A stretch of 64,000 bases of DNA from Deinococcus aerolatus (GCF_014647055.1 NZ_BMOL01000008.1:62001-126000); one strand, 5' to 3'. Counted from the stretch's first letter, positions 1 to 9,567 are shown. Numbers and translations are program-made. Notes: generated by a model not told the origin, from the letters alone.

Positions 1-1
1 G

Positions 2-1045
2 GCACAGGTGGGCTTCGTGGTGGGCGCCACCACCCTGGCGATGGCGCTGGCCTCGCCGCTGGTGGGCGTGCTGGCCGACGCCCTGGGCCGCCGGGGCGTG
101 GTGGTCTGGGCCTTTGCGTTGTTGACCGTGCCGGCGGTGCTGGCGGTCTTTGCGCCCACGCTGGGTACCCTGAACGCGGCCCGTTTCGCCCAGGGCCTGC
201 TGATTCCGGGCGTGATGGTGGCCCTCAATGCTTTTATTGCCGAAGAGGTGCCGCCGGCCGGGCGCGCCCGCGCCCTGACGCTGTACGTGACCGGCACGGT
301 GCTGGGCGGGTTCCTGGGCCGGTTCCTGGCGGGGCTGGTGGCGGTCCGCTGGGGCTGGCACGCGGCGTTCTGGCTGCTGGCGCTGGCCTCGCTGGCCGGG
401 TTCTTTCTGGCCCGCGCCGGACTGCCCCCCGAACGGCACTTCACGCCCCAGCGGAACGTGCGTGTGGTGCTGGAAGGCCTGGGCGCCCACCTGAGAAACC
501 CCGCGCTGCTAGCGACCTGCGCGGTGGGCTTTCTGATTCTGTTCACGCTGGTGGGCCTGTTCAACACGCTGACGCTGCGGCTGGCCGCCCCCCCCTACGC
601 GCTGAACACCGCCCAGACGGGCCTGATCTTCGCCGTCTACCTGCTGGGCGTGGTGATCACGCCGGTGGCCGGGCCGCTGCTGGCGTTGCGCGGCCCCCGG
701 ATTGCCCTGCTGACGGCGGTGGGGGCCAGTCTGGCGGGACTGCTGCTGACCCTGGCCGCGCCGCTGCCCGTGATCATTGTCGGCGTGGCAGCGGGGGCCT
801 GCGGCGTGTTTCTGGCGCAGTCCGCCGCCCTGAGTGCCGTGCAGCGCGAGGTCACGCGGGCGCGCAGCCTGGCGTCGGGGCTGTACCACGCGGCGTACTA
901 CGGCGGGGCTGCCGCCGCCAGCGTGCTGGCCGGTCACGCGTACGAGGTTGGCGGCTGGCCCACAGTGGTGCTGCTGGTGACGGGCAGCATGGCGCTGGCC
1001 GGCGTGGTGGGTGTGCTGGGCTGGCGGAAAAGTGGCGCGGTCTGA
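2..1045 (+). CDS. MFS transporter, 5' end cut by window edge
   Basis: This is the C-terminal part of a major facilitator superfamily permease in the inner membrane. The frame is open to the first base, so the true start and the first helices lie upstream. The motif [10 protein letters not shown] near visible residue 20 is the MFS loop 2-3 signature (GxxxDxxGRR). About ten hydrophobic helices follow, with a short polar linker near residues 135-150 between the two halves. Hydrophobicity and the signature support the family; no substrate can be read from the sequence. The stop lies 14 bases before the next gene, which has its own -10 box. Confidence 0.85.
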   Translation, partial: AQVGFVVGATTLAMALASPLVGVLADALGRRGVVVWAFALLTVPAVLAVFAPTLGTLNAARFAQGLLIPGVMVALNAFIAEEVPPAGRARALTLYVTGTVLGGFLGRFLAGLVAVRWGWHAAFWLLALASLAGFFLARAGLPPERHFTPQRNVRVVLEGLGAHLRNPALLATCAVGFLILFTLVGLFNTLTLRLAAPPYALNTAQTGLIFAVYLLGVVITPVAGPLLALRGPRIALLTAVGASLAGLLLTLAAPLPVIIVGVAAGACGVFLAQSAALSAVQREVTRARSLASGLYHAAYYGGAAAASVLAGHAYEVGGWPTVVLLVTGSMALAGVVGVLGWRKSGAV

Positions 1046-1047
1046 GC

Positions 1048-1053
1048 TAGCCT
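1048..1053 (+). promoter_or_regulatory. -10 box TAGCCT of the crotonase gene (leaderless)
   Basis: TAGCCT fits TANNNT and ends six bases before the ATG at 1060, with no Shine-Dalgarno sequence between. This spacing puts the transcript start at or next to the start codon. Confidence 0.5.
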
Positions 1054-1059
1054 CACACC

Positions 1060-1896
<837 letters not shown>

Positions 1897-1977
1897 AGAC
1901 ACTCAGACCTGCAGCCGTGTGAACCTCCCCCTGTTCCCCCCAAAGGAACGCCCGGCCCGCCCCCGCCCCCGCCGCGT

Positions 1978-1983
1978 TATGGT
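1978..1983 (+). promoter_or_regulatory. Likely -10 box TATGGT of mdh
   Basis: TATGGT fits TANNNT and lies 34 bases before the mdh ATG, leaving a short leader that carries a strong AGGAGGA ribosome-binding site at about 2005-2011. Confidence 0.4.
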
Positions 1984-2017
1984 GGGCTGAACATCAATTC
2001 ACCCAGGAGGAAGTCCC

Positions 2018-3025
<1,008 letters not shown>

Positions 3026-3040
3026 CACCACGACTGTCGA

Positions 3041-3073
3041 GGGGGTGAGGCTTGCGGGCCTTGCCCCCTTTTT
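3041..3073 (+). terminator. Rho-independent terminator of mdh
   Basis: GGGGGTGAGGC (3041-3051) pairs with GCCTTGCCCCC (3058-3068) across a six-base loop, with two internal G-T pairs, and is followed by TTTTT. It ends three bases before the ATG of the next small gene. Confidence 0.85.
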
Positions 3074-3076
3074 CCC

Positions 3077-3361
3077 ATGTATGCGCCCTTCAACGTGCCT
3101 GCCCTGCTGGGCCGCCCGCTGGAACTGCGCCTGACGACGGACGGCGGCCTGGCTGGATTGATCTTCCTGATCAAGGCGCACACCGGCCAGGAGCTGTCCA
3201 AAGACGACGCCGGACTGCGCGCCCTACACGCCCGACTGGGCGCCGAGTTCGGGGCAGGCCGTCAGACGGCGGTGGAGTGGGAGGAGATTGCAGACGAGGC
3301 GTGCGCGGTGGTGGCCGACCGGAAGGGGAGTCGGTCCGCTTCCGCTCTGCCTGACGCCTAA
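3077..3361 (+). CDS. Small hypothetical protein
   Basis: I do not recognise this 94-residue protein. It has no membrane segment or signal peptide. The first part looks like a compact domain ([20 protein letters not shown]), followed by a charged helical part containing [18 protein letters not shown]. Amino-acid use is normal for a soluble protein, which supports coding. The ATG comes three bases after the T-tract of the mdh terminator and has no ribosome-binding site, so translation would depend on read-through or on a later start. Its stop overlaps the convergent DMT gene's stop by 4 bases. A chance frame in GC-rich DNA is possible. Confidence 0.5.
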   Translation: MYAPFNVPALLGRPLELRLTTDGGLAGLIFLIKAHTGQELSKDDAGLRALHARLGAEFGAGRQTAVEWEEIADEACAVVADRKGSRSASALPDA

Positions 3362-4194
3362 CGCCCCGCGATCAGCCCCGCGCCCACCAACGCCACCACC
3401 ACGCCCACCCATTGCGCGGCCCGCAGGCCCTCACGCAGCACGGTGACGGCCAGCAGGGTGGTGAAGGCCGGGTACAGGCTGGACAGCAGCGAACCCACCG
3501 CCAGCCCACCGCCCTGCACCGCCAGCAGGTAGAACAGGTTGCCCAGCGTATCGCCCGGCGCGGAGGCCAGGATCAGCGCCGGGTTTTTCGGGCGCAGGCC
3601 CACCAGCCGCGCGGCCAGCACCAGGGCGATCAGCGAGCTGCACAGGCGGGCCGCCCCCAGGGTCCAAAACACCCCCGGCGACTGCGCCTGCCCCAGCATC
3701 GCGAAGAAAAAGCCGAAGCCCAGGCCCGCCGCCAGCCCGATCAGCACCCCGTTGTCCTGCCACCTGACGGCATTGCTGCCCTCTCCCGGCGTGTAGCTCA
3801 GCAGGCCGGTGCCCAGCAGCACGCCCAGCGCCCCCAGCCAGCCCGGCACGCCCAACACCTCGCCGCCCAGCACGCCGATCACCACCGGTACCAGCGCCGA
3901 CAGCGCGCCCGCGCCCACCGACACCGCGCCCATCGGTCCCAGCGCCAGGGCGCGGTAAAACGCCAGCACCGCGAACAGGCCCACCGCGCCCGCCGACGCG
4001 CCCCACAGCAGGTCGCCCACCGGCGGCCTGGCCTGGCCCATCAGCACCGCAAGCAGCAGCATAATCACCGCGCTGATCGGGTGGGTCAGTGCCACCACCC
4101 GCAGCGGCGAGTCGCGCCGGCTGGCCAGCCCCGCCAGAAAATCGCCGACGCCGTAGGTCAGCGCCGACAGCAGGCCGTGCAGGGCCGGATTCAA
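3358..4194 (-). CDS. EamA/DMT family transporter
   Basis: A drug/metabolite-transporter-type permease of about 278 residues with ten predicted helices in two EamA repeats. The opening HGLLSALTYGVGDFLAGLASRR and the closing helix WVGVVVALVGAGLIAG are typical of the family. I chose the TTG at 4194, giving MNPALHGLLSAL, because GGTGAGG lies eight bases upstream and the first helix then begins at once. The frame also allows a GTG at 4230 that adds 12 residues unlike a membrane N-terminus. The substrate is unknown. It is convergent with the small gene before it and lies downstream of the RGG-protein terminator. Confidence 0.85.
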   Translation of the reverse strand: MNPALHGLLSALTYGVGDFLAGLASRRDSPLRVVALTHPISAVIMLLLAVLMGQARPPVGDLLWGASAGAVGLFAVLAFYRALALGPMGAVSVGAGALSALVPVVIGVLGGEVLGVPGWLGALGVLLGTGLLSYTPGEGSNAVRWQDNGVLIGLAAGLGFGFFFAMLGQAQSPGVFWTLGAARLCSSLIALVLAARLVGLRPKNPALILASAPGDTLGNLFYLLAVQGGGLAVGSLLSSLYPAFTTLLAVTVLREGLRAAQWVGVVVALVGAGLIAGR

Positions 4195-4279
4195 GAAAGG
4201 AGCCTCACCGCAGAAGTGTACAGGGGGCACATGTCATGGGGCAGGATGCGGTTCCCGTCCCCTGGACAGAACACCAACC

Positions 4280-4304
4280 AAAAAAGAGAGACCGGGAGGG
4301 TCTC
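4280..4304 (-). terminator. Terminator of the RGG-repeat gene
   Basis: GAGACC (4288-4293) and GGTCTC (4299-4304) form the core stem. Read on the minus strand it is followed by TTTTTT (4285-4280). It lies about 75 bases past the stop of the RGG-repeat gene. Confidence 0.75.
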
Positions 4305-4377
4305 CCAGTCTCGTCTCGGGTGCGTGGTCAGATGCGGAGCGGAGGTCTAGAGCCGCGCCCGCACCCCACACCGGGGG

Positions 4378-5352
4378 TTACTCGTCGTCGCTGCGGGTGT
4401 TGCTCCAGCCGCGGTCGGCGCGGGCACGCGGGCGGAAGCCGGCGTCGTTGCCCTCGCCGCCCTCGCGGGGTGCGGGCGCGGCGTCACGGGGACGGTCATC
4501 GCGCGGGCGGAAAGCGGGCCGGTCTTCACGGGGACGGAAGCCGCCACCCTGAGAGCCGCCACGGTCGTCGCGGCCCTGATAGCCGCCGCCGCCCTGACCA
4601 CCACGGTCGCTGTTGCCGCGGTAGCCGCCGCCACCCTGACCGCCACGGTCGTCACGGGGACGGAAGCCGCCGCCACCCTGGCCGCCCCGGTCATCGCGGC
4701 CCTGGTACCCGCCGCCCTGACCACCACGGTCGCTGTTGCCACGGTAGCCGCCGCCACCCTGACCGCCACGGTCGTCACGGGGACGGAAGCCGCCGCCCTG
4801 GCCGCCACGGTCGTCACGGCCCTGATAGCCGCCGCCCTGACCACCGCGGTCATTGTTGCCACGGTAGCCGCCGCCCTGACGGTCGCCGCCGCCGTAGCCG
4901 CCCTGTCCGCCACGGTCCTCGCGGGGACGGAAGCCGCCACCCTGGGGAGCGGGACGATCCCCGCTGGGCCGGTCGCCCGCAGGACGCTCGCCGCTCTTGA
5001 AGCCGCCCTGGCCCTGGCCTTCGCGCATTTCCTTGATCTCGCGGCGCAGGCCACGCAGTTCCTTGCCCTGGGCCTCGAGCATTTCCTTCATCTCGCCCAG
5101 CAGTTCCATCAGGTCGTCGGCATCGATGTACTCGTCTTCCTCGCCGTCCTCGTTCTCTTCGGCGGCGTCCTCACCCGTGGCCTGCATGGCGTCGTCGTCG
5201 TTCTCGCCCTGGCCCTCGGTCTGGGCTTCCTGGGCGTCGAGCACCAGGTCCTCGTCTGCCTCGCCTTCCAGCTGGGGCAGGATGTCGCGCACTTCGGCGG
5301 GCATCTGGTCGTCTGGGGTGTGACCCTGGCGCGGCTCGTTGTTGTCGGTCAT
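4378..5352 (-). CDS. Acidic N-terminus / coiled coil / RGG-repeat disordered protein
   Basis: A 324-residue protein in three parts. Residues 1 to about 80 are strongly acidic (runs such as ENEDGEEDEYIDADD). About 82-112 is heptad-like and probably a coiled coil (LMELLGEMKEMLEAQGKEL). From about 115 to the end the chain is Gly/Arg/Asp-rich, with repeats of DRGGQGGG each led by an aromatic block (YRGN, YQGR or FRPR). This resembles eukaryotic RGG-box RNA-binding proteins and is probably intrinsically disordered. The function is unknown; RNA binding or condensate formation is inference. The ATG at 5352 has AAAGGAGA before it; an upstream in-frame start at 5469 has none. Confidence 0.85.
   Translation of the reverse strand: MTDNNEPRQGHTPDDQMPAEVRDILPQLEGEADEDLVLDAQEAQTEGQGENDDDAMQATGEDAAEENEDGEEDEYIDADDLMELLGEMKEMLEAQGKELRGLRREIKEMREGQGQGGFKSGERPAGDRPSGDRPAPQGGGFRPREDRGGQGGYGGGDRQGGGYRGNNDRGGQGGGYQGRDDRGGQGGGFRPRDDRGGQGGGGYRGNSDRGGQGGGYQGRDDRGGQGGGGFRPRDDRGGQGGGGYRGNSDRGGQGGGGYQGRDDRGGSQGGGFRPREDRPAFRPRDDRPRDAAPAPREGGEGNDAGFRPRARADRGWSNTRSDDE
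4520..4866 (-). repeat. Three tandem copies of a 40-41-codon RGG unit inside the RGG gene
   Basis: Each higher-order unit holds three sub-units, YRGN(N/S)DRGGQGGG, YQGRDDRGGQGGG and FRPRDDRGGQGGG. The matching bases CCACCACGGT or CCACCGCGGT on the plus strand start at 4598, 4721 and 4841, which are 123 and 120 bases apart. All differences keep the reading frame. The third copy is cut short at FRPREDRP. Confidence 0.85.
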
Positions 5353-5464
5353 GGTAGTTCTCCTTTTGGCGCGGCTGGTGGTGCCTGCGCTGTTTCCCTG
5401 CCGCTTGTCGTTCACGACCCTGGCGGCGAATTCCGGACATTTTCGGCCTGTCTTTTCGGCCAGT

Positions 5465-5483
5465 GGCACACGTTCTGTGTGCC
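5465..5483 (-). promoter_or_regulatory. Inverted repeat GGCACAC-N5-GTGTGCC in the RGG gene leader
   Basis: A perfect 7-bp inverted repeat with a five-base loop lies about 115 bases before the RGG gene start. It is about 20 bases downstream of a possible minus-strand -10 box, TACACT (5508-5503). It could be an operator or an RNA hairpin in a roughly 140-base leader. Confidence 0.45.
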
Positions 5484-5560
5484 GGGCGCGGGCGCACCCC
5501 CGAGTGTATCACTGCCGGGGCCGCCGCCGCACATGCCTGGCAAGCGGCCCGCACTCCGGG

Positions 5561-5566
5561 TACGCT
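5561..5566 (+). promoter_or_regulatory. -10 box TACGCT (leaderless)
   Basis: TACGCT ends five bases before the ATG at 5572 and there is no ribosome-binding site, the usual leaderless pattern of this window. Confidence 0.45.
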
Positions 5567-5571
5567 GAACC

Positions 5572-6081
5572 ATGACCCAACCTGTGCAAGATGACCTCCC
5601 CCAGCACTGGCTCGAAGGCATGCTCGACATCCTTTCTGAAGCGGTGGAAGGCGGCCCGCCCGGCGAGGGCACCGCCTTTCTGGACGGCACGGCGGCGGAC
5701 GGCAGCGGCAACCACGGCCTGCTGGCCACGCTCGACACCCTCAGCGCGGCGCAGGCCAGCACGCCGGTCCACGGCACCTCCATTGCCGGACACGCCCGCC
5801 ACAGCGCCCTGCACATGGAGGTGGTGGTGCGCTGGGAACGTGACGGGGACCGGGGCCCGTTCGACTGGAAGGGCAGCTTCCTCCCGGCAGAGGTGGACGA
5901 CCGACAGTGGGATGAGCTGCGGGTGCGCCTGCGCGCGGCCTACGACGCCCTATGTGCGTTTGCCCGGACCCAGAAGGAGGGGGAGGCGACGGGGGAGGCC
6001 ACTGGCAGCCTGACCGGCGCGGTGGCCCACGTTGCCTACCACCTGGGGGCGATCCGGCAGATGTCCAAGGCGCTGGCTTGA
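5572..6081 (+). CDS. DinB-like superfamily protein
   Basis: A 169-residue protein of the DinB/YfiT-like four-helix-bundle superfamily, cytoplasmic and often metal-binding. Signs are the first histidine region GHARHSALHMEV (about residues 74-85) and the C-terminal HVAYHLGAIRQMSKAL (about 152-167), which carries the HxxYHxGxIRQ signature. Such proteins include thiol-dependent transferases and many with unknown activity; the substrate cannot be read here. The stop overlaps the TTG start of the next gene, so the pair is probably co-transcribed and translationally coupled. Confidence 0.75.
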   Translation: MTQPVQDDLPQHWLEGMLDILSEAVEGGPPGEGTAFLDGTAADGSGNHGLLATLDTLSAAQASTPVHGTSIAGHARHSALHMEVVVRWERDGDRGPFDWKGSFLPAEVDDRQWDELRVRLRAAYDALCAFARTQKEGEATGEATGSLTGAVAHVAYHLGAIRQMSKALA

Positions 6082-6650
6082 GGCCGGACACGGGGCCGCT
6101 GCGGGTCATGATTGGCGCGGGCGAGCAGCGCTGGGACGGCTGGATCGCCACGCAGCGGGAAGACCTGGATCTGCTGGACCCGGACAGCTGGGCCGCGTGG
6201 TTCGGGAACCGACGGGCCGACGCCCTGCTGTGCGAGCACGTCTGGGAACACCTGAGCGAGGCCCAGGGCCGCGCCGCCGCCCGGGTGTGTTTCGAGTTCC
6301 TGAAGCCGGGCGGCGTGCTGCGGGTGGCGGTGCCGGACGCCAATTTTCCGGACGCCGGGTACCAGCGCACGGTGCAGGTGGGGGGGCCGGGGCCGGCCGA
6401 TCACCCCGCCGCCGATCACCAGATCGTGTACGACGCGCCGCTGCTGGCCGACGTATTCAGGGGGGCCGGATTCACGGTGGAACTGCTGGAGTACTGCGAC
6501 GCGCTGGGCCACTTTCACGCCACGGACTGGGACCTGGGCACCGGGCCGGTGTACCGCTCGCTGCGGCTGGACCACCGCAACGCGGGCGGAAAACTGGGCT
6601 GCGTTTCCATCATTCTGGATGCCACCAGGCCTTCCGGAGAGCAGAGCTAA
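6078..6650 (+). CDS. Predicted SAM-dependent methyltransferase
   Basis: About 190 residues with the late half of a Rossmann-type methyltransferase fold: LLCEHVWEHLS (about residues 50-60) resembles the acidic/EH motif, LKPGGVLRVAVPD (about 75-87) is the usual strand and turn after it, and the tail ends in a C-terminal strand region. The glycine-rich motif I is weak (MIGAGEQRWDGW). I chose the TTG at 6078 because it overlaps the DinB stop (TTGA) and AAGG lies eight bases upstream; ATG 6109 is the alternative and gives a 180-residue protein. The substrate is unknown. It converges on the anti-sigma gene. Confidence 0.7.
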   Translation: MRPDTGPLRVMIGAGEQRWDGWIATQREDLDLLDPDSWAAWFGNRRADALLCEHVWEHLSEAQGRAAARVCFEFLKPGGVLRVAVPDANFPDAGYQRTVQVGGPGPADHPAADHQIVYDAPLLADVFRGAGFTVELLEYCDALGHFHATDWDLGTGPVYRSLRLDHRNAGGKLGCVSIILDATRPSGEQS

Positions 6651-6693
6651 CGTCCGGCTGCCGGTGCGCCCTTCTCAGGCCGCTGCGCCTGCC

Positions 6694-7995
6694 CTACTTG
6701 CTGGCCTCGCCCTCCAGCTGCCAGCTTGTCCTGAGTGCCCCGTCCAGCACGCGCACGCGGCCCCGCCCGTTGACGCGGCCCTCGGCCACTGCGAAGGTGC
6801 CGTCGGACAGGGCCACCACGTCCATCGGATGTGCCAGCGACATGGGATTGACCTCGCCGCTGGCCAGATCGATGCGTGTCAGTGACCCGGCGCGGTCCGT
6901 GACCAGGGCCACGCCGCCGTTGACGCCCAGCTTGTCGGGGTGGCCGGGGAGGGGCCAGCTCCTTACAACCTCGCCGTCCGGACCCAGCCGCAGCAACCGG
7001 CCCCCGGCGTCCAGCGCCAGCACGGTGCCGCCCGCCTCCGGGGCCAGGTCCACCGGAGAACCGCCCACCTTCACCCGCCTGACGACATTCAGGGTGTTGG
7101 GGTCCAGCAGGCAGATCTCGCCGCTCAGGTGGTGGGTCACGAACAGCCCGCCGCCCGAGAGCAGCACGCCGTCCATCACGTCGGCCAGCGGCAGGCCGTC
7201 CTCGCGGGCCACCGTGATCTGCTGGTCCGCCCCGCCCAGCCACCCCACCGCGCCGAGCACGGTCTTGAAGTACACCCGTCCGCCGCCCGGGCCGCTGGAG
7301 GCCGTCAGGCCCGCCACGCCGCCAGGCACCGGGTGGCTGCGGACCACCTTCAGTGGGTTGGTCAGCACCTCCAGCACGCGGTTGTTGGCGGCGTCGGCCA
7401 GGTAGACCCGGTCGCCCAGCCGCACGCCCTGCGTGAACCACGATGGCTGCGCCCCGTCCGAGCGCAGGCTGGCGGTGACCTGATCGCCGCGCAGCAGGTT
7501 CAGGGTGCCGCCCTGGCCGTTGCTGGCCACCAGCAGGCCGCCCGCCGCCGCCACCACCACCGCCGGATCGGGCAGTGTCGCCGCCGCGCCGCGCGAGGGG
7601 GCCAGCAGCGCCCCGAGGGCCAGCACGCCCGACACCGCCGCCGCGCCCATCAGCAGCGGCCAGAACCGGCGTGACGGATGGCGGTGGCTGGGGTGGCGCT
7701 GTCGACCGGGGAGAGCGTGGGCGGCGGGAGGCCCCGTCCCGGCCTGCCGCGCCGCGTCCATGACCCCCGCCCTCAGGTGGGCGGGCGGTGGCAGCGGCGG
7801 CACATCCTCCAGCAGCGCTGCCTCCAGTGCACGCAGCAGGTCAAGGTGGGCGCGGCAGCCGGGGCAGGCCGCGAGATGGGCGCGCAGTTCGGGCGTCAGG
7901 GCCTGGCCCAGGCCGATGCGTTCTTCCAGTTGCTGCCCCACCGTGTCGCAGTGCCGGGTTTCAAGGAGCAGGGTGTTGTCGTTCATTCCAGCCAT
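6694..7995 (-). CDS. Membrane anti-sigma factor with zinc-finger N-terminus and beta-propeller-like C-terminus
   Basis: A 433-residue single-pass protein that probably holds the adjacent ECF sigma factor inactive at the membrane. The N-terminus has an anti-sigma zinc-binding pattern (TRHCDT and HLAACPGCRAHL, about residues 13-50). One membrane helix lies at about 111-132 (WPLLMGAAAVSGVLALGALL). The remaining 300 residues, probably outside, are repeated beta-strand blades of NHL/YVTN type (GDRVYLADAANNRVLEV; GLFVTHHLSGEICLLDP). The ATG at 7995 has AAGGAGG seven bases upstream and overlaps the sigma gene by 13 bases, implying coupled translation. The ligand of the propeller is unknown. Confidence 0.8.
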   Translation of the reverse strand: MAGMNDNTLLLETRHCDTVGQQLEERIGLGQALTPELRAHLAACPGCRAHLDLLRALEAALLEDVPPLPPPAHLRAGVMDAARQAGTGPPAAHALPGRQRHPSHRHPSRRFWPLLMGAAAVSGVLALGALLAPSRGAAATLPDPAVVVAAAGGLLVASNGQGGTLNLLRGDQVTASLRSDGAQPSWFTQGVRLGDRVYLADAANNRVLEVLTNPLKVVRSHPVPGGVAGLTASSGPGGGRVYFKTVLGAVGWLGGADQQITVAREDGLPLADVMDGVLLSGGGLFVTHHLSGEICLLDPNTLNVVRRVKVGGSPVDLAPEAGGTVLALDAGGRLLRLGPDGEVVRSWPLPGHPDKLGVNGGVALVTDRAGSLTRIDLASGEVNPMSLAHPMDVVALSDGTFAVAEGRVNGRGRVRVLDGALRTSWQLEGEASK

Positions 7996-8699
7996 GACGC
8001 CGCCTCCTTGCCCAGGCCCGCGCCTTCCAGCACCGCCCGCAGATGTTTCAGGGCGTAACTCAGCCGGCTCTTGACCGTGCCCACCGGCACGTTCATCGCG
8101 CCCGAGATCTCCTCGCGGGACTCGCCCGCCAGAAAGGCGCGTTCCACCGTCTCGCGGTGCGCCGCCGACAGCTGTGCCAGCGCGGCCCGGATCTGCTCGC
8201 GGCGCTGGGCGTCCTCGCTGCGGCCCACCGGACCCTGGCCCGTGTCGGGCAGCGGCAGTTCTGCGCCCTCGTCGGTGAACAGCGGCAGGGTGGTGCGGGT
8301 GGCCCGCAGGCGGTCCAGCGCCCGCGAACGCGCCATGACCAGCAGAAAGGTCTTGAGCCCCGCCCGCGCCGGATCATAGGTGCCGGGACGTTCCCACAAC
8401 CGCAGGAACACGTCCTGCAAGACCTCCTGCGCCGCCGCGTCGCCCAGCAGGCGGGTCAGGACGGCCAACACCGCCCCCGCGTGCTGGTCATACACCTCCG
8501 AGAGCGCCGCCTCGTCGCGCTGGTGCAGGCGCCAGGCCAGCGCCGTATCTCTCTCCAGCGCCGTGCCGTGTGTTGCAGAGGCCTCCTCTGGACCGGCCTG
8601 CGCCGCGCCATGCCTGTCGTTCCCCGCCGCAGCGGCGGGGGGCCGGGGGCGCAGGGAAGAGCGGAAATCAGGCACGGCCAGCCACGTCATACCCAGCAT
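7983..8699 (-). CDS. ECF (group 4) RNA polymerase sigma factor
   Basis: Directs RNA polymerase to alternative promoters. Region 2 is visible as VYDQHAGAVLAVLTRLLGD through EVLQDVFLRLWERP (about residues 68-100). Region 4 ends the protein with the helix-turn-helix SREEISGAMNVPVGTVKSRL (about 193-212). There is no SnoaL or other added domain. The 238-residue reading has a loose, Pro/Ala-rich 50-residue N-terminal extension, because the only in-frame ATGs before region 2 are at 8699 and 8690. Neither has a clear ribosome-binding site. The overlap with the downstream membrane anti-sigma factor shows that the two form a pair. Confidence 0.88.
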   Translation of the reverse strand: MLGMTWLAVPDFRSSLRPRPPAAAAGNDRHGAAQAGPEEASATHGTALERDTALAWRLHQRDEAALSEVYDQHAGAVLAVLTRLLGDAAAQEVLQDVFLRLWERPGTYDPARAGLKTFLLVMARSRALDRLRATRTTLPLFTDEGAELPLPDTGQGPVGRSEDAQRREQIRAALAQLSAAHRETVERAFLAGESREEISGAMNVPVGTVKSRLSYALKHLRAVLEGAGLGKEAASWLE

Positions 8700-8762
8700 A
8701 CGGGGCGCGGGGGGCCAGAGGTTCGATCCCGGGCGGCGGCATCCGTCCCCCCCTCCCCGCGC

Positions 8763-8768
8763 TACGCT
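8763..8768 (+). promoter_or_regulatory. -10 box TACGCT (leaderless)
   Basis: TACGCT ends nine bases before the ATG at 8778, with no ribosome-binding site between. It is divergent from the sigma-factor gene. Confidence 0.4.
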
Positions 8769-8777
8769 GGCCCCGCC

Positions 8778-9461
8778 ATGACACAGTTGCCCCCCACCCC
8801 GCAGGAATTCCCGACCTACCGCGTTCAGGAATTCCTGCCGTCGTTCCTGCTGGGCTGGGGGCTTGGCGCGCTGCTCACCTTTGGCGTGCGCGCCCTGGCC
8901 GACGCGCTGCTCACCACCCCCTGCGAGGGCCGCACGCTGCTGGCGCTGATCGTGCCGCTGCTGCTGGGGCCGGGCGGCCTGGGCTTCACGGCCCTGAACT
9001 GGCGGCGGGCGTCGCGGGCGGCGCTGGGGCTGGGTCTGGTCATGGCCTCGCTGATGCCCGCCCTGTTCGTGGGAGCGCGTGACATTGCCGGGCTGCGCGG
9101 CAGCGGCTGCGCCGGCGGCTACGTCGTGCTGGCGCCGGCAGGTGGGGACTCCGTTTCCAGCATCACGCTGCGGGTGGGCGAATCGCGCGAGCTGACCGGG
9201 CGCGTCGGCGGTTTTACCCCGCAGGAGTACCCCGGCGAATTCAGGCTCAACGGCCAGGGCAGCGCCGCCGACATCGTGGTCACGCTGCCCAGAACCGCCG
9301 TTCGCGCCGGCGAGGTCTTTCCACTGACGGTCACGGTTCAGCCGGGGGCCGGGGTCAACACCTACACGGCGGGCATTCAGGCCACCATCCTGAAGGATGG
9401 CCGGACGGTCAGCGCCGATGGCACCCTGGAAATCAACGTGCGCCCCGCCGAGGTGAAATAG
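8778..9461 (+). CDS. Unknown membrane protein with extracytoplasmic beta domain
   Basis: I do not recognise this 227-residue protein. Residues 24-43 ([20 protein letters not shown]), about 55-70 and about 78-95 are hydrophobic and look like three membrane helices. The last 115 residues are beta-rich and resemble an Ig/CARDB-like fold ([40 protein letters not shown]). That tail is probably outside the membrane. It has one Cys before the domain (GCAGGYVVL). It is divergent from the sigma/anti-sigma pair and separated by 78 bases, so it could be a target of that sigma factor, which is inference only. Confidence 0.65.
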   Translation: MTQLPPTPQEFPTYRVQEFLPSFLLGWGLGALLTFGVRALADALLTTPCEGRTLLALIVPLLLGPGGLGFTALNWRRASRAALGLGLVMASLMPALFVGARDIAGLRGSGCAGGYVVLAPAGGDSVSSITLRVGESRELTGRVGGFTPQEYPGEFRLNGQGSAADIVVTLPRTAVRAGEVFPLTVTVQPGAGVNTYTAGIQATILKDGRTVSADGTLEINVRPAEVK

Positions 9462-9554
9462 GCAGAAATCGCCACGGGCTTGTTGGGGCGCTGCGCCCGC
9501 GCCCCTGCCAGCAGCAGAGGCCCGCCTGCCACGGTTCCCCGGTCCGGCAGGTGT

Positions 9555-9560
9555 TACGTT
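9555..9560 (+). promoter_or_regulatory. -10 box TACGTT of marC (leaderless)
   Basis: TACGTT ends seven bases before the GTG start at 9568, with no ribosome-binding site. Confidence 0.45.
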
Positions 9561-9567
9561 ACTTCCC

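Noticed and set aside
4520..4866. Possible CRISPR-like repeats
   Set aside because: The periodic repeats are in-frame codons of the RGG protein, with no unique spacers and no cas genes.
5353..5469. Upstream in-frame ATG adding 39 residues to the RGG protein
   Set aside because: No ribosome-binding site at 5469, while ATG 5352 has AAAGGAGA; the added residues cover the leader hairpin.
8713..8745. tRNA T-loop-like string GGTTCGATCCC
   Set aside because: The flanking bases do not form a T-arm stem, and no acceptor, D- or anticodon arm can be drawn around it.
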